A DNA stretch of 64,000 nucleotides. Source: Pirellulales bacterium (lineage in GTDB: Bacteria > Planctomycetota > Planctomycetia > Pirellulales > JAEUIK01). The DNA is taken from positions 278,423 to 342,422 of the forward strand of contig JAIBBZ010000003.1 in assembly GCA_019694435.1 (NCBI GenBank), in the 5' to 3' direction. Positions 42,168 to 53,030 of the stretch are shown here, piece after piece. The notes under the pieces are model-generated. The model was not told the DNA's origin. It did not search any database and was given only the letters and a program-made list of their open reading frames with translations. Within the stretch, counting starts at the first letter, position 1. Every line of letters begins with the position of its first letter. The translations under genes and the position numbers were made by a program.

Positions 42168-42893
42168 TCAGGCCGCGCTGGGCGCGGCCGCGGCCAGCGC
42201 GGCACCGAGCGTGATCGTGCCGGCATACAGCGCGCGGCCGATGATACAGCCCGCCACGCCGGCCTCGGCCAGCCGGCGCACATCGTCGGCCGTCGTCACG
42301 CCGCCCGAGGCGATGACCGGCGTCCGCACGGCAGCGGCCATTTCGGCCATCGCCGCCAGGTTCGGTCCAGCCAGCATGCCGTCGGTGGCAATGTCGGTGT
42401 AGACGATCGAAGCCAAAGGTTCGCCGTCGAATTGCCGCGCCAATTCGGCCGCCGAAGTGCCGCTGGTGCTCAGCCAGCCGTCGGTCGCCACTTGCCCATC
42501 GCGGGCATCGAGCCCGAGGACAAGCCGACCGGGAAAACGGCGGCACACGCCGCGAAACCAGTCGGGCTCCTTGAGCGCTTTGGTGCCGATCACCAGCCGC
42601 GCGAGCCCCAGCGCCAGCAATTGCTCGATCGTGGCCTCGTCGCGCACCCCGCCCCCCAGCTCGCACTCCAGCTGCACGCTCGCGACGATGGCCCGTACGG
42701 CGTCGAGGTTCGACGGCCTTCCCTCGCGTGCGCCGTCCAGATCGACCAGGTGCAGATGCCGCGCGCCTTGTTCGGCGAACGAGCGCGCCATCGCGGCGGG
42801 GTCATCGCCAAAGACCGTCTCGCGAGAAAAATCGCCCTGCTCGAGCCGCACGCAACGGCCTGCCCTCAAATCGATCGCCGGCCAAATCTGCAT
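42168..42893 (-). CDS. hisA: Phosphoribosylformimino-5-aminoimidazole carboxamide ribotide isomerase HisA
   Basis: HisA is a TIM barrel catalysing the Amadori rearrangement in histidine synthesis. The 241-residue protein begins MQIWPAIDLRAGRCVRL with catalytic D8, has the phosphate-binding ECELGGGVRD and ends with GVAGCIIGRALYAGTI, all typical. The second catalytic aspartate is in YTDIATDGM. The ATG at 42893 fits the family, while the frame is open further upstream. hisH lies 0.7 kb away on the same strand with a DoxX gene between them. Confidence 0.96.
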   Translation of the reverse strand: MQIWPAIDLRAGRCVRLEQGDFSRETVFGDDPAAMARSFAEQGARHLHLVDLDGAREGRPSNLDAVRAIVASVQLECELGGGVRDEATIEQLLALGLARLVIGTKALKEPDWFRGVCRRFPGRLVLGLDARDGQVATDGWLSTSGTSAAELARQFDGEPLASIVYTDIATDGMLAGPNLAAMAEMAAAVRTPVIASGGVTTADDVRRLAEAGVAGCIIGRALYAGTITLGAALAAAAPSAA

Positions 42894-43112
42894 GTCCCCA
42901 CTCGTCGGGCACGCGTCGGCGGCTCCGCATCGATCGGGGACGTCTCGAACACTCGGCAAGACGTACTCGTGGTCCCGGGTGCGGATCGGCCACGGACTGC
43001 TAGTCTGGCGAGTTTGCCACAGCGGCTAGCGCGAATCAAGCAAAAGGCGCACGGGCTTCCCACCTGCCGACAGGCCCTGCGCTTGGAGCCGGTTGTACGG
43101 CGTCGGCCGCCG

Positions 43113-43502
43113 TCAGGTCGCGGCGTCGCCGTCATACAGGCGGCGCAGCGGCAAGAGCGCCCACAGCCGGCGGTCGCGGAGATAGACGCCCAGCCACGCC
43201 ACGACTCCCACGCCGATCTGCACGATGAACGGATCTCCAACGCGCCAGTGCGTGCAGATGGCCCCGCCCATGTAGCCGGCGATGAGGATCGCCCCCAGCA
43301 CGGCCGTCTGCGGAATCAGGTAGACGACGGCGCAGGTGAGCTCGACGATCGCCAGCGGCTTGACCATCGACATCGGCAAGCCGAGGTGCTTCAAGCCCTC
43401 CTCCAGCCCGGCGCCCCCGGCGAATTTACCGGCCGCCGACATGATCAGCAGCGCACCGATCAACCACGAAAGCACCCGACCGGTCCAGATGAGCTTATTC
43501 AT
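43113..43502 (-). CDS. DoxX-like family membrane protein
   Basis: A 129-residue protein with four membrane helices. It has the VLSWLIGALLIMSAAGKFAGG opening and the VELTCAVVYLIPQTAVLGAILIAGYMGGAICTHWRVG segment of the DoxX family. Family members are small quinone-linked or uncharacterised membrane proteins. It is inserted between hisA and hisH and is not part of histidine synthesis. Confidence 0.8.
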   Translation of the reverse strand: MNKLIWTGRVLSWLIGALLIMSAAGKFAGGAGLEEGLKHLGLPMSMVKPLAIVELTCAVVYLIPQTAVLGAILIAGYMGGAICTHWRVGDPFIVQIGVGVVAWLGVYLRDRRLWALLPLRRLYDGDAAT

Positions 43503-43629
43503 ACCGCCGTTCCTTGCCAGCGAAGGTTGAACCCCGGGGCAAGGATAGTCGAATCTGCAGTCGCGTGCACGGCGATTGAAGCAACGACGAACGCGACGCT
43601 CGACAGAAGCGCGGAGACGTGGACAGGCA

Positions 43630-44235
43630 CTACAGCGCTGCGAAGTTGGCCAGGATCTTGAGGCCGTCGGCCTGGCTCTTTTCCGGATGGAACTGCGTGG
43701 CGAACACGTTCTTCTGCCAGATCATCGAACAGAACGGGCGACCGTAGGTGGTCTCGGTCGCCACGATCGCGGGATCCTTGGGCACCACGTAGTAGGAATG
43801 CACGAAATAGACGTAAGTATCCGGCGGCAACCCCGCGAGCACCGGCGCCGGGCGGCGGATCTCCAACTGGTTCCACCCCATGTGCGGCACCTTGAATTCG
43901 TGCGGCAAGTCGAACCGCACGACCTCGCCGGCAAAGATGCCCAGCCCCTCGTGCCGGCCGTCTTCGAAGCCGGTTTCAAACAGCAACTGCAGGCCGAGGC
44001 AGATGCCGAGAAAGGGCCGGCCGTCGCCGACCAGCTTGCGCAGCGGCTCGACCAGCCCGCGACGATGCAGCTCGTCCATCGCGTCGGCAAAGGCCCCGAC
44101 GCCCGGCAGCACGATCTTGTCGGCCCGCTCAAGGGCCGCCGCGTCGGCCACGATCTCGGCCTCGTGCCCGACCTTGGCGAAGCCCTTTTGCACGCTCCGC
44201 AGGTTGCCCATCCCGTAATCGACGATCGCAATCAT
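43630..44235 (-). CDS. hisH: Imidazole glycerol phosphate synthase glutaminase subunit HisH
   Basis: HisH supplies ammonia from glutamine to HisF. The 201-residue class I glutamine amidotransferase has its nucleophile C79 in GICLGLQLL, the catalytic H and E in FATQFHPEKS, and an N-terminal IVDYGMGNLRSVQKGF. The ATG at 44235 is chosen because the protein then matches the family length. hisF is not in the window. Confidence 0.96.
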   Translation of the reverse strand: MIAIVDYGMGNLRSVQKGFAKVGHEAEIVADAAALERADKIVLPGVGAFADAMDELHRRGLVEPLRKLVGDGRPFLGICLGLQLLFETGFEDGRHEGLGIFAGEVVRFDLPHEFKVPHMGWNQLEIRRPAPVLAGLPPDTYVYFVHSYYVVPKDPAIVATETTYGRPFCSMIWQKNVFATQFHPEKSQADGLKILANFAAL

Positions 44236-44349
44236 CCGCAACGCTCGAACAAAGTCGGACCAAGGTGGGGGCCGGCAAGGGGCTGCAGGCCGGGGGGGTA
44301 CCAGGCAGACCATCGGCAGCGTCTGCTGGTTCGCGCCAAACCAGCGAGT

Positions 44350-45231
44350 TTAACGTCCCGGCAGACGCTCGGGATAGATGACCAGCTCGACGCGGCGATT
44401 TCGCGCCTTGCCAGCCGGGGTGGCATTCGACACCACCGGGTGATTCGCTCCGTGGCCGACGATGAACATCTGGTCGGGCCGAAGCTGGGTGCGGCTCACC
44501 AGGTAATCATACACGGCCAGGGCCCGTCCCACGGAAAGCTGGTGGTTGTTGACCCATTGCGGATTCGTCGGCGGGTCGCTGTCCGTATGGCCTTCGACGC
44601 CGATGAGCTGCCGGCCGTGCAGCCGCAGCACCTCGGCGGCCACCAGGTCGATCGTCGCGCTGGCTTGCGGCAGCAACCGATTTGTACCCGGTTCGAACAC
44701 CAGGTCGGCGGGCAGCTCGATGCGAATCACGTCGCCGTCGAACCGCGTCTCGACGCCCGGCACGGTGATCACCGGCAAAGCTTCCTGCAGGCTGTTGTTG
44801 GCGCTGATCGAAGCGCCCGTACGCCGGCGGGAGGAGGCCGCGAGCGTTTGCGCGCGTTGTTCGGCTTGTTGTTGCTGCTGGCGCGTTTGGGCCAATTGCT
44901 GCGCCGCGCCGCCCAACTGATCGCGCAGCGCCGTGAGCTGCTCGGCATAGATCTGGTTCTGCTGCCGCGCTTGGGCCAACAGCGAATCGAGCTCCTGGTT
45001 GTCGCGGTCGAGCGCGCTGATCCGCGACATCAGCTCCTGGTTTTGCTGCGTCATGGCGAGCTGCGCCTGTTGCATCTGGGGCTGCAGCGCGGCCTGTTGC
45101 TGCTGCAACAGTTGTTGCTGCTGCTGCGCGAGGCTCGGTTGCCCGCCCGCCAGATAAGGGTTCTGTTGCGTGCAGCCGCAAGCCCAGGCCAGCGCGAGAC
45201 TCGTCAACAGCAGTGGGCCGGCACGATCCAT
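44350..45231 (-). CDS. OmpA-like lipoprotein with a glutamine-rich coiled coil
   Basis: A lipoprotein signal ends near LALAWACGC, though the lipobox is atypical. A 110-residue stretch very rich in glutamine (runs of five and four Q near residue 36) forms coiled-coil helices. A C-terminal OmpA/MotB peptidoglycan-binding domain (about 185-290) contains VEGHTDSDPPTNPQWVNNHQ and ends RNRRVELVI. It is likely an outer membrane or envelope lipoprotein linked to peptidoglycan. A MotB-like role is less likely because there is no N-terminal membrane helix beyond the signal. Confidence 0.82.
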   Translation of the reverse strand: MDRAGPLLLTSLALAWACGCTQQNPYLAGGQPSLAQQQQQLLQQQQAALQPQMQQAQLAMTQQNQELMSRISALDRDNQELDSLLAQARQQNQIYAEQLTALRDQLGGAAQQLAQTRQQQQQAEQRAQTLAASSRRRTGASISANNSLQEALPVITVPGVETRFDGDVIRIELPADLVFEPGTNRLLPQASATIDLVAAEVLRLHGRQLIGVEGHTDSDPPTNPQWVNNHQLSVGRALAVYDYLVSRTQLRPDQMFIVGHGANHPVVSNATPAGKARNRRVELVIYPERLPGR

Positions 45232-45361
45232 GTGCGGGAATCGCTCGCGCTCGAAGATACAGAACAGCTCGGATGGGACCGGCCACAGCGGCAAACACAC
45301 GCCGCCAGACGCCTTGCGTCGCCGGGGACCGGGCCGGAAAGTACCGGCCACCCCCCAGGTT

Positions 45362-45919
45362 TCACAAGGTCAATTGCACGCCGCTGCCGGCAGCTAGCAG
45401 TTGCTCGGCCGGCTGTTCGTCAGCCACCGGGTAACCCAGCGGGTCGAACACCAGAGGCTGCGGAAACTTGCCGTAGAACCGCTTGATGTGATTGCGGTGC
45501 CAGCGGCTCGGGCAATGCGATGCCCAACCCCAGCGCGCCAGCAAGCGACCTGAGATGCGAAAGTTGGCCGCGTCGCAGACGATCGCAGACACGCCCCGGC
45601 GGCGGGCCACCTCGTCCAACACGCGCAGTGCCAGACGGAAACTCGCCAGCCGCGTACCCCGGCCCGAGTAGACGTATTTCAGGGCCATGAACTCGGGCAG
45701 TCGGGCCGAGTGGTTGAAGTACAACCGGCAGCGATCCTGGCCGAATCGCCGGTGGTACCAGTCGCCTTGCGCGATCAACTCCCAGGGCGTGACCCATTTC
45801 GGGAACGGGCGCAGCTCGATCCGCACGAAGCGTCCACCAGCCGTCTCGATCACGCCGTGCGTGCACTCGACGAGCCGCTCGTCGTTCAGGTCGAGGATCG
45901 TATAGGGCGTAAGCAACAT
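45362..45919 (-). CDS. Conserved-looking protein of unknown function
   Basis: From the ATG at 45919 the protein is 185 residues long; a GTG at 45958 and a TTG at 45988 are also possible, because the region between includes a GGGGCG/CGCCCC-type hairpin. It is rich in Arg and Trp and has no signal peptide. The C-terminal block NFRISGRLLARWGWASHCPS is reminiscent of GNAT acetyltransferase endings (a loop then an aromatic turn). The rest shows no clear SAM or acetyl-CoA motif. A possible acetyltransferase is the best guess and is not established. Confidence 0.6.
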   Translation of the reverse strand: MLLTPYTILDLNDERLVECTHGVIETAGGRFVRIELRPFPKWVTPWELIAQGDWYHRRFGQDRCRLYFNHSARLPEFMALKYVYSGRGTRLASFRLALRVLDEVARRRGVSAIVCDAANFRISGRLLARWGWASHCPSRWHRNHIKRFYGKFPQPLVFDPLGYPVADEQPAEQLLAAGSGVQLTL

Positions 45920-46040
45920 GGCCGCGTTGGGGGCAAACGCCCCGGGAAACAATTCCACTACCTTGGGCCTGCGCCCGCGTCCCCGCAAAAGCCTAGCCCA
46001 CGATTCGTATGCTGCCCCGGCGCGGCTGGGGCGGCGCGTC

Positions 46041-47273
46041 TTATGGGCGCTTGCGAACTGCCCACTCTGAAAGTGCGCGATACAGGAGTAATAACCCGCC
46101 CATGGTGCCCATGCACGCGGTCAACGCCGCAGGCACGATCCACCCCAGGGCAAAGATCGATTCGGCCCATTCCCACAGGCCTCGCCAGCCGGCGATCGCG
46201 CCGGCCGCGGCCAGACACAAGAACGGGCCATAGGGCATCACCGTCTCGCGGCGGGCGACATATTGCAACACGCCCAACAGGATGCCCATGAACGGCGCCA
46301 GGAAGAACACCAGCACGCAGGTCTGCCAGCCCAGGAAAGCGCCGATCATGCCCAGCAACGTGACGTCGCCGAAACCCATCGCCTCGCGCCCCAGCGCAGC
46401 GGTGCCAACCACGCGCACGACCCAGACGATTAAGCCTCCGCCGAACAAGCCCACCAGCGAAGTCAGCAGTCCGCGCCAAGTCTCACCGCCGATCGCCCAG
46501 CCGCCCACGACCGCTGCCGAGACGACTCCGCCGAGCGCCAAGATCCACGGTGTCAGCGCCGAGCGCAGCATGCGCGCGTAGAGCAGTCGCAGCGCCACCC
46601 CCCACCCGCGCCGCAAACGCCAGGGGCGAGGCAGCAAGCCCAGGCACCAGATCCAAACGCAGGCCAGCCCCAGCGCCAGTGTCTGGCCGCCGGGGGCATC
46701 GAGTGCGGCGGGCCACGGCTGCGGCGCGGCGATGGCGAGCCAGGTGAACTCGCCCGCCTCGTCGAGGATCGGCAAGTGCATCCAGGGCCAGGTTGCACCC
46801 ATCGCCAGCCCGGCGAGCGTGCCAGGAATCGTGATCGAATCGGGAATGATCAATTCGTCGAGGTCGATCACCGCCGCCGCCAGCATCAGGGCCAAGAGCA
46901 GCGAGTGGGCCAGGAACTGCACGTGGACGATCGTCGCCAGGTTCGGCGGCGGGACGAGTTTTACCGTCGCGGGCAGCAGCGCGCGATCGACCACTTCGAG
47001 CCAGTAAAGGCCGGCTACCCCCGCCGCGGTGCCCAACTCGAGCAGCAGCGGTCGTACCCAAAACGCAGTGCCCCAGTGGCTCGCTTCGCCCCGCAGGACG
47101 AACCACCCCAAGACCGGCACCCGCGTCCAGAAAGAGCGGCGCGGCAAGGACGCGGGCGCGGTCCACCAAGGGCTCGCGCCGACGCGCGTCCAGGCCAGGC
47201 GGGCGACAGCCACATTGACCACCGCTCCCAGGAGCAGTCCCCACACCGCGGCCAGCACCAGTTCAAGCGTCAT
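46041..47273 (-). CDS. A24 prepilin peptidase with degenerate cysteine-free N-terminal domain
   Basis: A membrane-bound aspartic protease that cleaves type IV prepilin leaders. Its 410 residues include the two active-site aspartates, D137 in VIDLDELIIPD and D303 in GFGD (300-303). The N-terminal DiS_P_DiS segment is recognisable (RVPVLGWFVLRGEASHWG) but lacks the four zinc-binding cysteines. A long inserted stretch between the two catalytic motifs makes it larger than the usual 260-290 residues. The ATG at 47273 overlaps the aroK stop in the tetranucleotide ATGA. Confidence 0.85.
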   Translation of the reverse strand: MTLELVLAAVWGLLLGAVVNVAVARLAWTRVGASPWWTAPASLPRRSFWTRVPVLGWFVLRGEASHWGTAFWVRPLLLELGTAAGVAGLYWLEVVDRALLPATVKLVPPPNLATIVHVQFLAHSLLLALMLAAAVIDLDELIIPDSITIPGTLAGLAMGATWPWMHLPILDEAGEFTWLAIAAPQPWPAALDAPGGQTLALGLACVWIWCLGLLPRPWRLRRGWGVALRLLYARMLRSALTPWILALGGVVSAAVVGGWAIGGETWRGLLTSLVGLFGGGLIVWVVRVVGTAALGREAMGFGDVTLLGMIGAFLGWQTCVLVFFLAPFMGILLGVLQYVARRETVMPYGPFLCLAAAGAIAGWRGLWEWAESIFALGWIVPAALTACMGTMGGLLLLYRALSEWAVRKRP

Positions 47274-47806
47274 GGCGCCTCCGTGCCAGGTGACAAGTTC
47301 CAGACCGTCAGGATCTGTTCGGCCAACTCCTTGGGCGGCGCCGTCGTGGCGTCGAGCGTCAGCCGGGCGCATTGGGCGTACCAATCGCGGCGCTGTTCGA
47401 GCAACTGGCGTAGTTCCTCGACGCCGCTTAACGCGGTCAACGCCGGCCGACGCGCAGCGGTCGAAGCATCGCCGGCGAGTCGCGAGGCAAGCGTCTCGGC
47501 GGGGGCCGACAGCCATACGACCCGCGGCCGCGCCTGCAAGCGAGCGCGGTTCTCGGACCGCGTGACTACGCCGCCGCCGGTGGCCAGCACCACCTCGGGC
47601 CGCTCGATCCATTCGGCGAGACACTGGCTTTCCAGGTCGCGAAAGGCCGGCTCGCCTTGGCGGGCAAAGATCTCGGCAATCGAGCAGCCCGCACGGCGTT
47701 CGATCTCGTCGTCCAAGTCGATGGCCTGCCATCCCAGGCGCGCGGCCAGGGCGCGGGCCACGGTGGTCTTGCCCGCACCTCGCAACCCGATCAGGACGAC
47801 GTTCAT
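47270..47806 (-). CDS. aroK: Shikimate kinase AroK
   Basis: This 178-residue P-loop kinase phosphorylates shikimate at O3. It has Walker A GLRGAGKT at 7-14 (the more usual form is GxxGxGKS/T), the shikimate-binding DLDDEIERRAG motif, the ATGGGVV loop and a LID region. An adjacent GTG sits directly before the ATG. It is preceded by aroDE and coupled to the downstream prepilin peptidase by a four-base overlap, so these three genes likely form one operon. Confidence 0.94.
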   Translation of the reverse strand: MNVVLIGLRGAGKTTVARALAARLGWQAIDLDDEIERRAGCSIAEIFARQGEPAFRDLESQCLAEWIERPEVVLATGGGVVTRSENRARLQARPRVVWLSAPAETLASRLAGDASTAARRPALTALSGVEELRQLLEQRRDWYAQCARLTLDATTAPPKELAEQILTVWNLSPGTEAP

Positions 47807-47856
47807 CACCGGCCGCCTTCCTGCGCGGCATTCCGCCCGCGTCGGCTAAGGGCCCC

Positions 47857-49344
47857 TTACGACCGCGCCGGGCCAATCGCTCGACGCAAGGCGTCGCGCA
47901 TGGCCGCCAGCGGAGCCTCGCGCCCGGTGAACAACTTGTATTGCAGAGCCGCCTGGCGAATGAACATATCGACGCCGGTCACCACCGTGCAACTCCGGGC
48001 CCGCGCCTCTTTGATCAGCAACGTGCTCTCGGGATTGTAGACGGTGTCGAACACGACCATCGAGGGGCGCAGATGATGCTTGTCGTAAGGCGTTTCGTCG
48101 ACGTTGGGATGCATGCCCACCGGCGTGCAATTGATCAGCACGTCGGCTGTGACCGCATACCGGGCCGCCCAGTCGATGGCCTTGCAGTGCACTTTTTCGG
48201 CGAGGCGATCGGCCCGATCGCTGGTACGGCTGGCGACCAATACCTCGGCCCCGCGGCGTTGAAAGCCATGCGCCATGACCCGGGCCACGCCGCCGGCGCC
48301 CAGAATCAAGATAGTCTTGCCGCGTACGGGGCTGACCTCGCCGCCCGCCTCACCCATCGCCGATTCGAGGCTGTCCATCGCCGCGCGATAATCGGTGTTG
48401 TGGCCCACCAGGGCGCCGTCTTCCCACACGATCGTGTTGGCTGCGCCGACGCGACGCGTCGCCCCGTCGACTTTCGACAGCTTGCGGATCACGGTTTCCT
48501 TGTGCGGAATCGTCACGCTCAGCCCGACGACGCCCAGGCTGGGGGCCTCGTCGAGAAACTGGTTCAGGTCTTGCTTCGACACGCGAAACGGCACGTACAC
48601 CGCGTCGAACTCGTCATGCTCGAACGCCGCGTTGTGGATCACCGGACTCAGGCTGTGACCGACCGGGTCGGCAATCACGCCGAAGACCTTGGTCTCCGGA
48701 CCAAGGCTGTCGTAATGGTAGATCTCGCGCATCTGCTGAAAGCTGAGCTGCCCAGGGGCGAGGGCCCGTTCGTGGCTGAACGTCGAGTAGGTGAACGGCG
48801 CGCCAAATCTGGCGGCGAGGATCCGTGAAGGGGTACCGATGTCGCCCATGCAGAGGCCGACTGTCGGCACCTTGGCGCGGCGCATGGCGTGGAGCATCCG
48901 CACGTTGTCATGAGGGCGGTTGGCCATGGCCGCAATCTTGACGATATCGGCATCGAGCGCCCCGAGCCGCTGGATCAGCTCGTCGAGATCTTCCGGCGTG
49001 CGCCGAAAATCGTGCAGGCTGACGATCCGCTTGGTCTTGCCGAACCGCGGAATCTGCGCCGCGATGTCGTCTTCGAGATCGACGTATTCGACGCCTTCGG
49101 CAATCGCCGAGCGGAGCAGCAACTGCCGTGACTCTTCACTGCCGCTCCACTTGCCGCCGTCCGCCGCGCGGCGGCAGGTGATGATCACCGGGCAGGGCCG
49201 ATCGGCCAGCAACCGGCGGAGATTTACCGGCCCGTTAATGTAGTCGAGCCGCAACTCGACCAATTGCGCGCCGAGTTCGGCCAGGTGCCGATGTTCGGCA
49301 ATCATATGGCGGTGCCGGCCGCGACCAATGCTGACGCAAATCAT
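47857..49344 (-). CDS. aroDE: Fused 3-dehydroquinate dehydratase / shikimate dehydrogenase AroDE
   Basis: The 495-residue fusion covers two steps of aromatic amino acid synthesis. The N-terminal type I dehydroquinase has the catalytic lysine K136 (DIVKIAAM) and H111 (SLHDF). The C-terminal shikimate dehydrogenase starts near 218 with the VGHSLSPVIHN motif (about 229-238) and has the NADP loop LILGAGGVARVMAHG. The same fusion is known in plants, chlamydiae and some planctomycetes. It begins the aroDE-aroK-prepilin peptidase group. Confidence 0.95.
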   Translation of the reverse strand: MICVSIGRGRHRHMIAEHRHLAELGAQLVELRLDYINGPVNLRRLLADRPCPVIITCRRAADGGKWSGSEESRQLLLRSAIAEGVEYVDLEDDIAAQIPRFGKTKRIVSLHDFRRTPEDLDELIQRLGALDADIVKIAAMANRPHDNVRMLHAMRRAKVPTVGLCMGDIGTPSRILAARFGAPFTYSTFSHERALAPGQLSFQQMREIYHYDSLGPETKVFGVIADPVGHSLSPVIHNAAFEHDEFDAVYVPFRVSKQDLNQFLDEAPSLGVVGLSVTIPHKETVIRKLSKVDGATRRVGAANTIVWEDGALVGHNTDYRAAMDSLESAMGEAGGEVSPVRGKTILILGAGGVARVMAHGFQRRGAEVLVASRTSDRADRLAEKVHCKAIDWAARYAVTADVLINCTPVGMHPNVDETPYDKHHLRPSMVVFDTVYNPESTLLIKEARARSCTVVTGVDMFIRQAALQYKLFTGREAPLAAMRDALRRAIGPARS

Positions 49345-49566
49345 GGATGCTTGTCGAGTGCAGTTGACCTGAACCGGCCGTCCACCATCCCCAGGAACAG
49401 CCCAGTATAGTTGCCGAGCCGTACCCCGGGGGAGGAGGCGTCCGGGCGGTTCTCCGGCGGTCCCACGGGCACTCGATGCGATTCGCTCAATCGTCGCGGC
49501 CGGCCTGTTTTGCCCCGTTCGCGGCCGTCACACGCTGCGCAGGCCGGGGCGCGATTCGCCGGGCCG

Positions 49567-51477
49567 CTAGGTCCGTTTGAACTGCTTGTCGAGCTCTTCG
49601 CGCGACAGGACCAGCGCCGTCGGGCGTCCGTGCGGGCAGTGGTGCGTGTCGTGCACCAGGTGCCGCTGGGCCAGCAAGGCCTGGATCTCTTCGGCCGACA
49701 GGCGATCGCCCGCCTTGACCGCCGCTTTGCACGCCATCATGTGCAACAGCTCATCGACCAGATCGCCCATCTGCGGGCGGTGGGCGCCCGACTCGAGCTG
49801 AGTCACGAGCGATCGCAGCACCTCGGCCACGGGACTGGCGGCCAGCATCGCCGGATGGCCAGTCACGAGCACCGTTCCGCCGCCGAAGGGCTCGACCTTG
49901 ACCCCCAACCGCGCCAACTCGTCGCGGTGCTCCAGCAGCCGCGCAGCCTGGCTGGGACCCAGATCGACAGGCTCGGGCACCAGCAACATCTGCGATTCGA
50001 GCGTGCCAGAATCCAGCCGGGCGCGAAACTGCTCGTACAGAATCCGCTCATGGAGCGCGTGCTGATCGATGACCACGATGCCCTGATCTTCCTCGACGAC
50101 CAGGTAGCGATTGTGCACCTGCATCGCCGGAACGGCCACGTCGTGCGCAGGGTCCAGGCTCGTAGGTAGGTCGCCGGCGACGGTCGCCTCCAACTCCGCA
50201 AAGCCCACGGCCGCCGGGACAATCGTCGGGGCATGCTCACCTTGGGCAGGCGACGCCCCCTGCCCGCTGCGCGCCGCAGGCGTGCTCGACTGTCGCCAGG
50301 CTGCGGCGTCGTCGATGCGATTCAAGGTCAGCGGTCGCCGCGGCTCGACCTGTACCATGCGCGACGCCGCAGCGGAGCCGCCCTGGGCCCATTGAATCAC
50401 CTGCTCGCGAAAACGCTCGGCCTGGGCCGGATCGTGCGCGGCGTCGCCCGGCTGCTCGGTCTCGGGCGGGCGCAACTGTGTGCTGAGATCGGCCGATAAA
50501 AACCGGGTCCGCAGCGTGGAGAGCAACTGGCTGTAAATGCGGCCCGAGTCGAGAAACCGCACCTCGAGCTTGGTCGGATGCACGTTGACGTCGACCATCT
50601 CGGGCGGCATCGTCATCTGTAGGATCGAGATCGGGTACCGCCCGGTGAGCAGCAGGCCGCGATAGGCCTCGCCCAGAGCGTGCTGCAGCGAGCGGTCGCG
50701 AATGTGCCGGCCATTGAGAAACAGATACTGCATCTTGGCGTGGCTGCGGCTGTGGCTGGGATGGGCCACGTAGCCCCAGAGCCGCACCTGTTCGTCGACG
50801 CTTTCAACGGGGATCAGTCCGGCCACCAGTTCCGGCCCGAGCACGGCGGCAATGCGGTCGGTCCACTGGTCGGTGGCGGGCAGATCGTAAACCGTGCGGT
50901 CATGGTGCCTGAGCGTGAAATGAATCTCCGGATAGGCCAGCACCTGCCGCAAAAAGGCCTCGGTCAGATGGCCAAATTCGGTCTGCGTCGACCGCAGGAA
51001 CTTGCGTCGCACAGGCGTGTTGCAGAACAGGCTCGAGACCTCGATCGTCGTGCCCTGGGGACAACCGCAAGGCGTCGGGCCGGTGCGTTGGCCGGCGACG
51101 ACTTCGATTTCCGCGCCGGCCGGATCGTCGGCCGTGCGGCTGCGCAGCAACAGCCGGCTGACCTCGGCGATCGAGGCCAGGGCCTCGCCGCGAAAGCCCA
51201 ACGTGCGGACGTGGAACAAATCGTCCGCCTCGCGAATCTTGCTCGTGGCATGGCTGGTGAGGGCCAAGGCCAACTCGTCGGCCGCGATCCCGCAGCCGTC
51301 GTCGGTCACGCGAATCACCTCGACGCCGCCGCGATCGACGGCCACGTCGATCCGCCGCGCGCCGGCATCGATGGCGTTCTCGACGAGCTCTTTGACGACG
51401 CTCGCGGGCCGCTCGATCACCTCGCCGGCGGCGATCTTATTCACCACGCTCGGCGATAGCTGCTGAATCCGCGGCAT
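49567..51477 (-). CDS. mutL: DNA mismatch repair protein MutL with endonuclease motif
   Basis: This 636-residue protein has the GHKL ATPase N-terminal domain (ELVENAIDAGA, TLGFRGEALASI). A linker with no clear motif follows. The C-terminal domain has the metal-binding DQHA(x)2E(x)4E motif as DQHALHERILYE, the ACKAAVKAGD motif and CPHGRPTALV, typical of latent-endonuclease MutL. No mutS gene is in the window. The ATG at 51477 has AGGGAA five bases upstream. Confidence 0.96.
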   Translation of the reverse strand: MPRIQQLSPSVVNKIAAGEVIERPASVVKELVENAIDAGARRIDVAVDRGGVEVIRVTDDGCGIAADELALALTSHATSKIREADDLFHVRTLGFRGEALASIAEVSRLLLRSRTADDPAGAEIEVVAGQRTGPTPCGCPQGTTIEVSSLFCNTPVRRKFLRSTQTEFGHLTEAFLRQVLAYPEIHFTLRHHDRTVYDLPATDQWTDRIAAVLGPELVAGLIPVESVDEQVRLWGYVAHPSHSRSHAKMQYLFLNGRHIRDRSLQHALGEAYRGLLLTGRYPISILQMTMPPEMVDVNVHPTKLEVRFLDSGRIYSQLLSTLRTRFLSADLSTQLRPPETEQPGDAAHDPAQAERFREQVIQWAQGGSAAASRMVQVEPRRPLTLNRIDDAAAWRQSSTPAARSGQGASPAQGEHAPTIVPAAVGFAELEATVAGDLPTSLDPAHDVAVPAMQVHNRYLVVEEDQGIVVIDQHALHERILYEQFRARLDSGTLESQMLLVPEPVDLGPSQAARLLEHRDELARLGVKVEPFGGGTVLVTGHPAMLAASPVAEVLRSLVTQLESGAHRPQMGDLVDELLHMMACKAAVKAGDRLSAEEIQALLAQRHLVHDTHHCPHGRPTALVLSREELDKQFKRT

Positions 51478-51525
51478 CGATTCCCTGCGCTCCGTGCGGC
51501 GTAGCGGGCCGGCAGCCCCGCTTGC

Positions 51526-52947
<1,422 letters not shown>

Positions 52948-53030
52948 AACGGAGCGATTGTCGGCTGATAAGCGGCGCCAACCCGCGCACGACCGGGCGC
53001 CACAGCCCCTGGGGGCGTCCCTGTCTCGGC

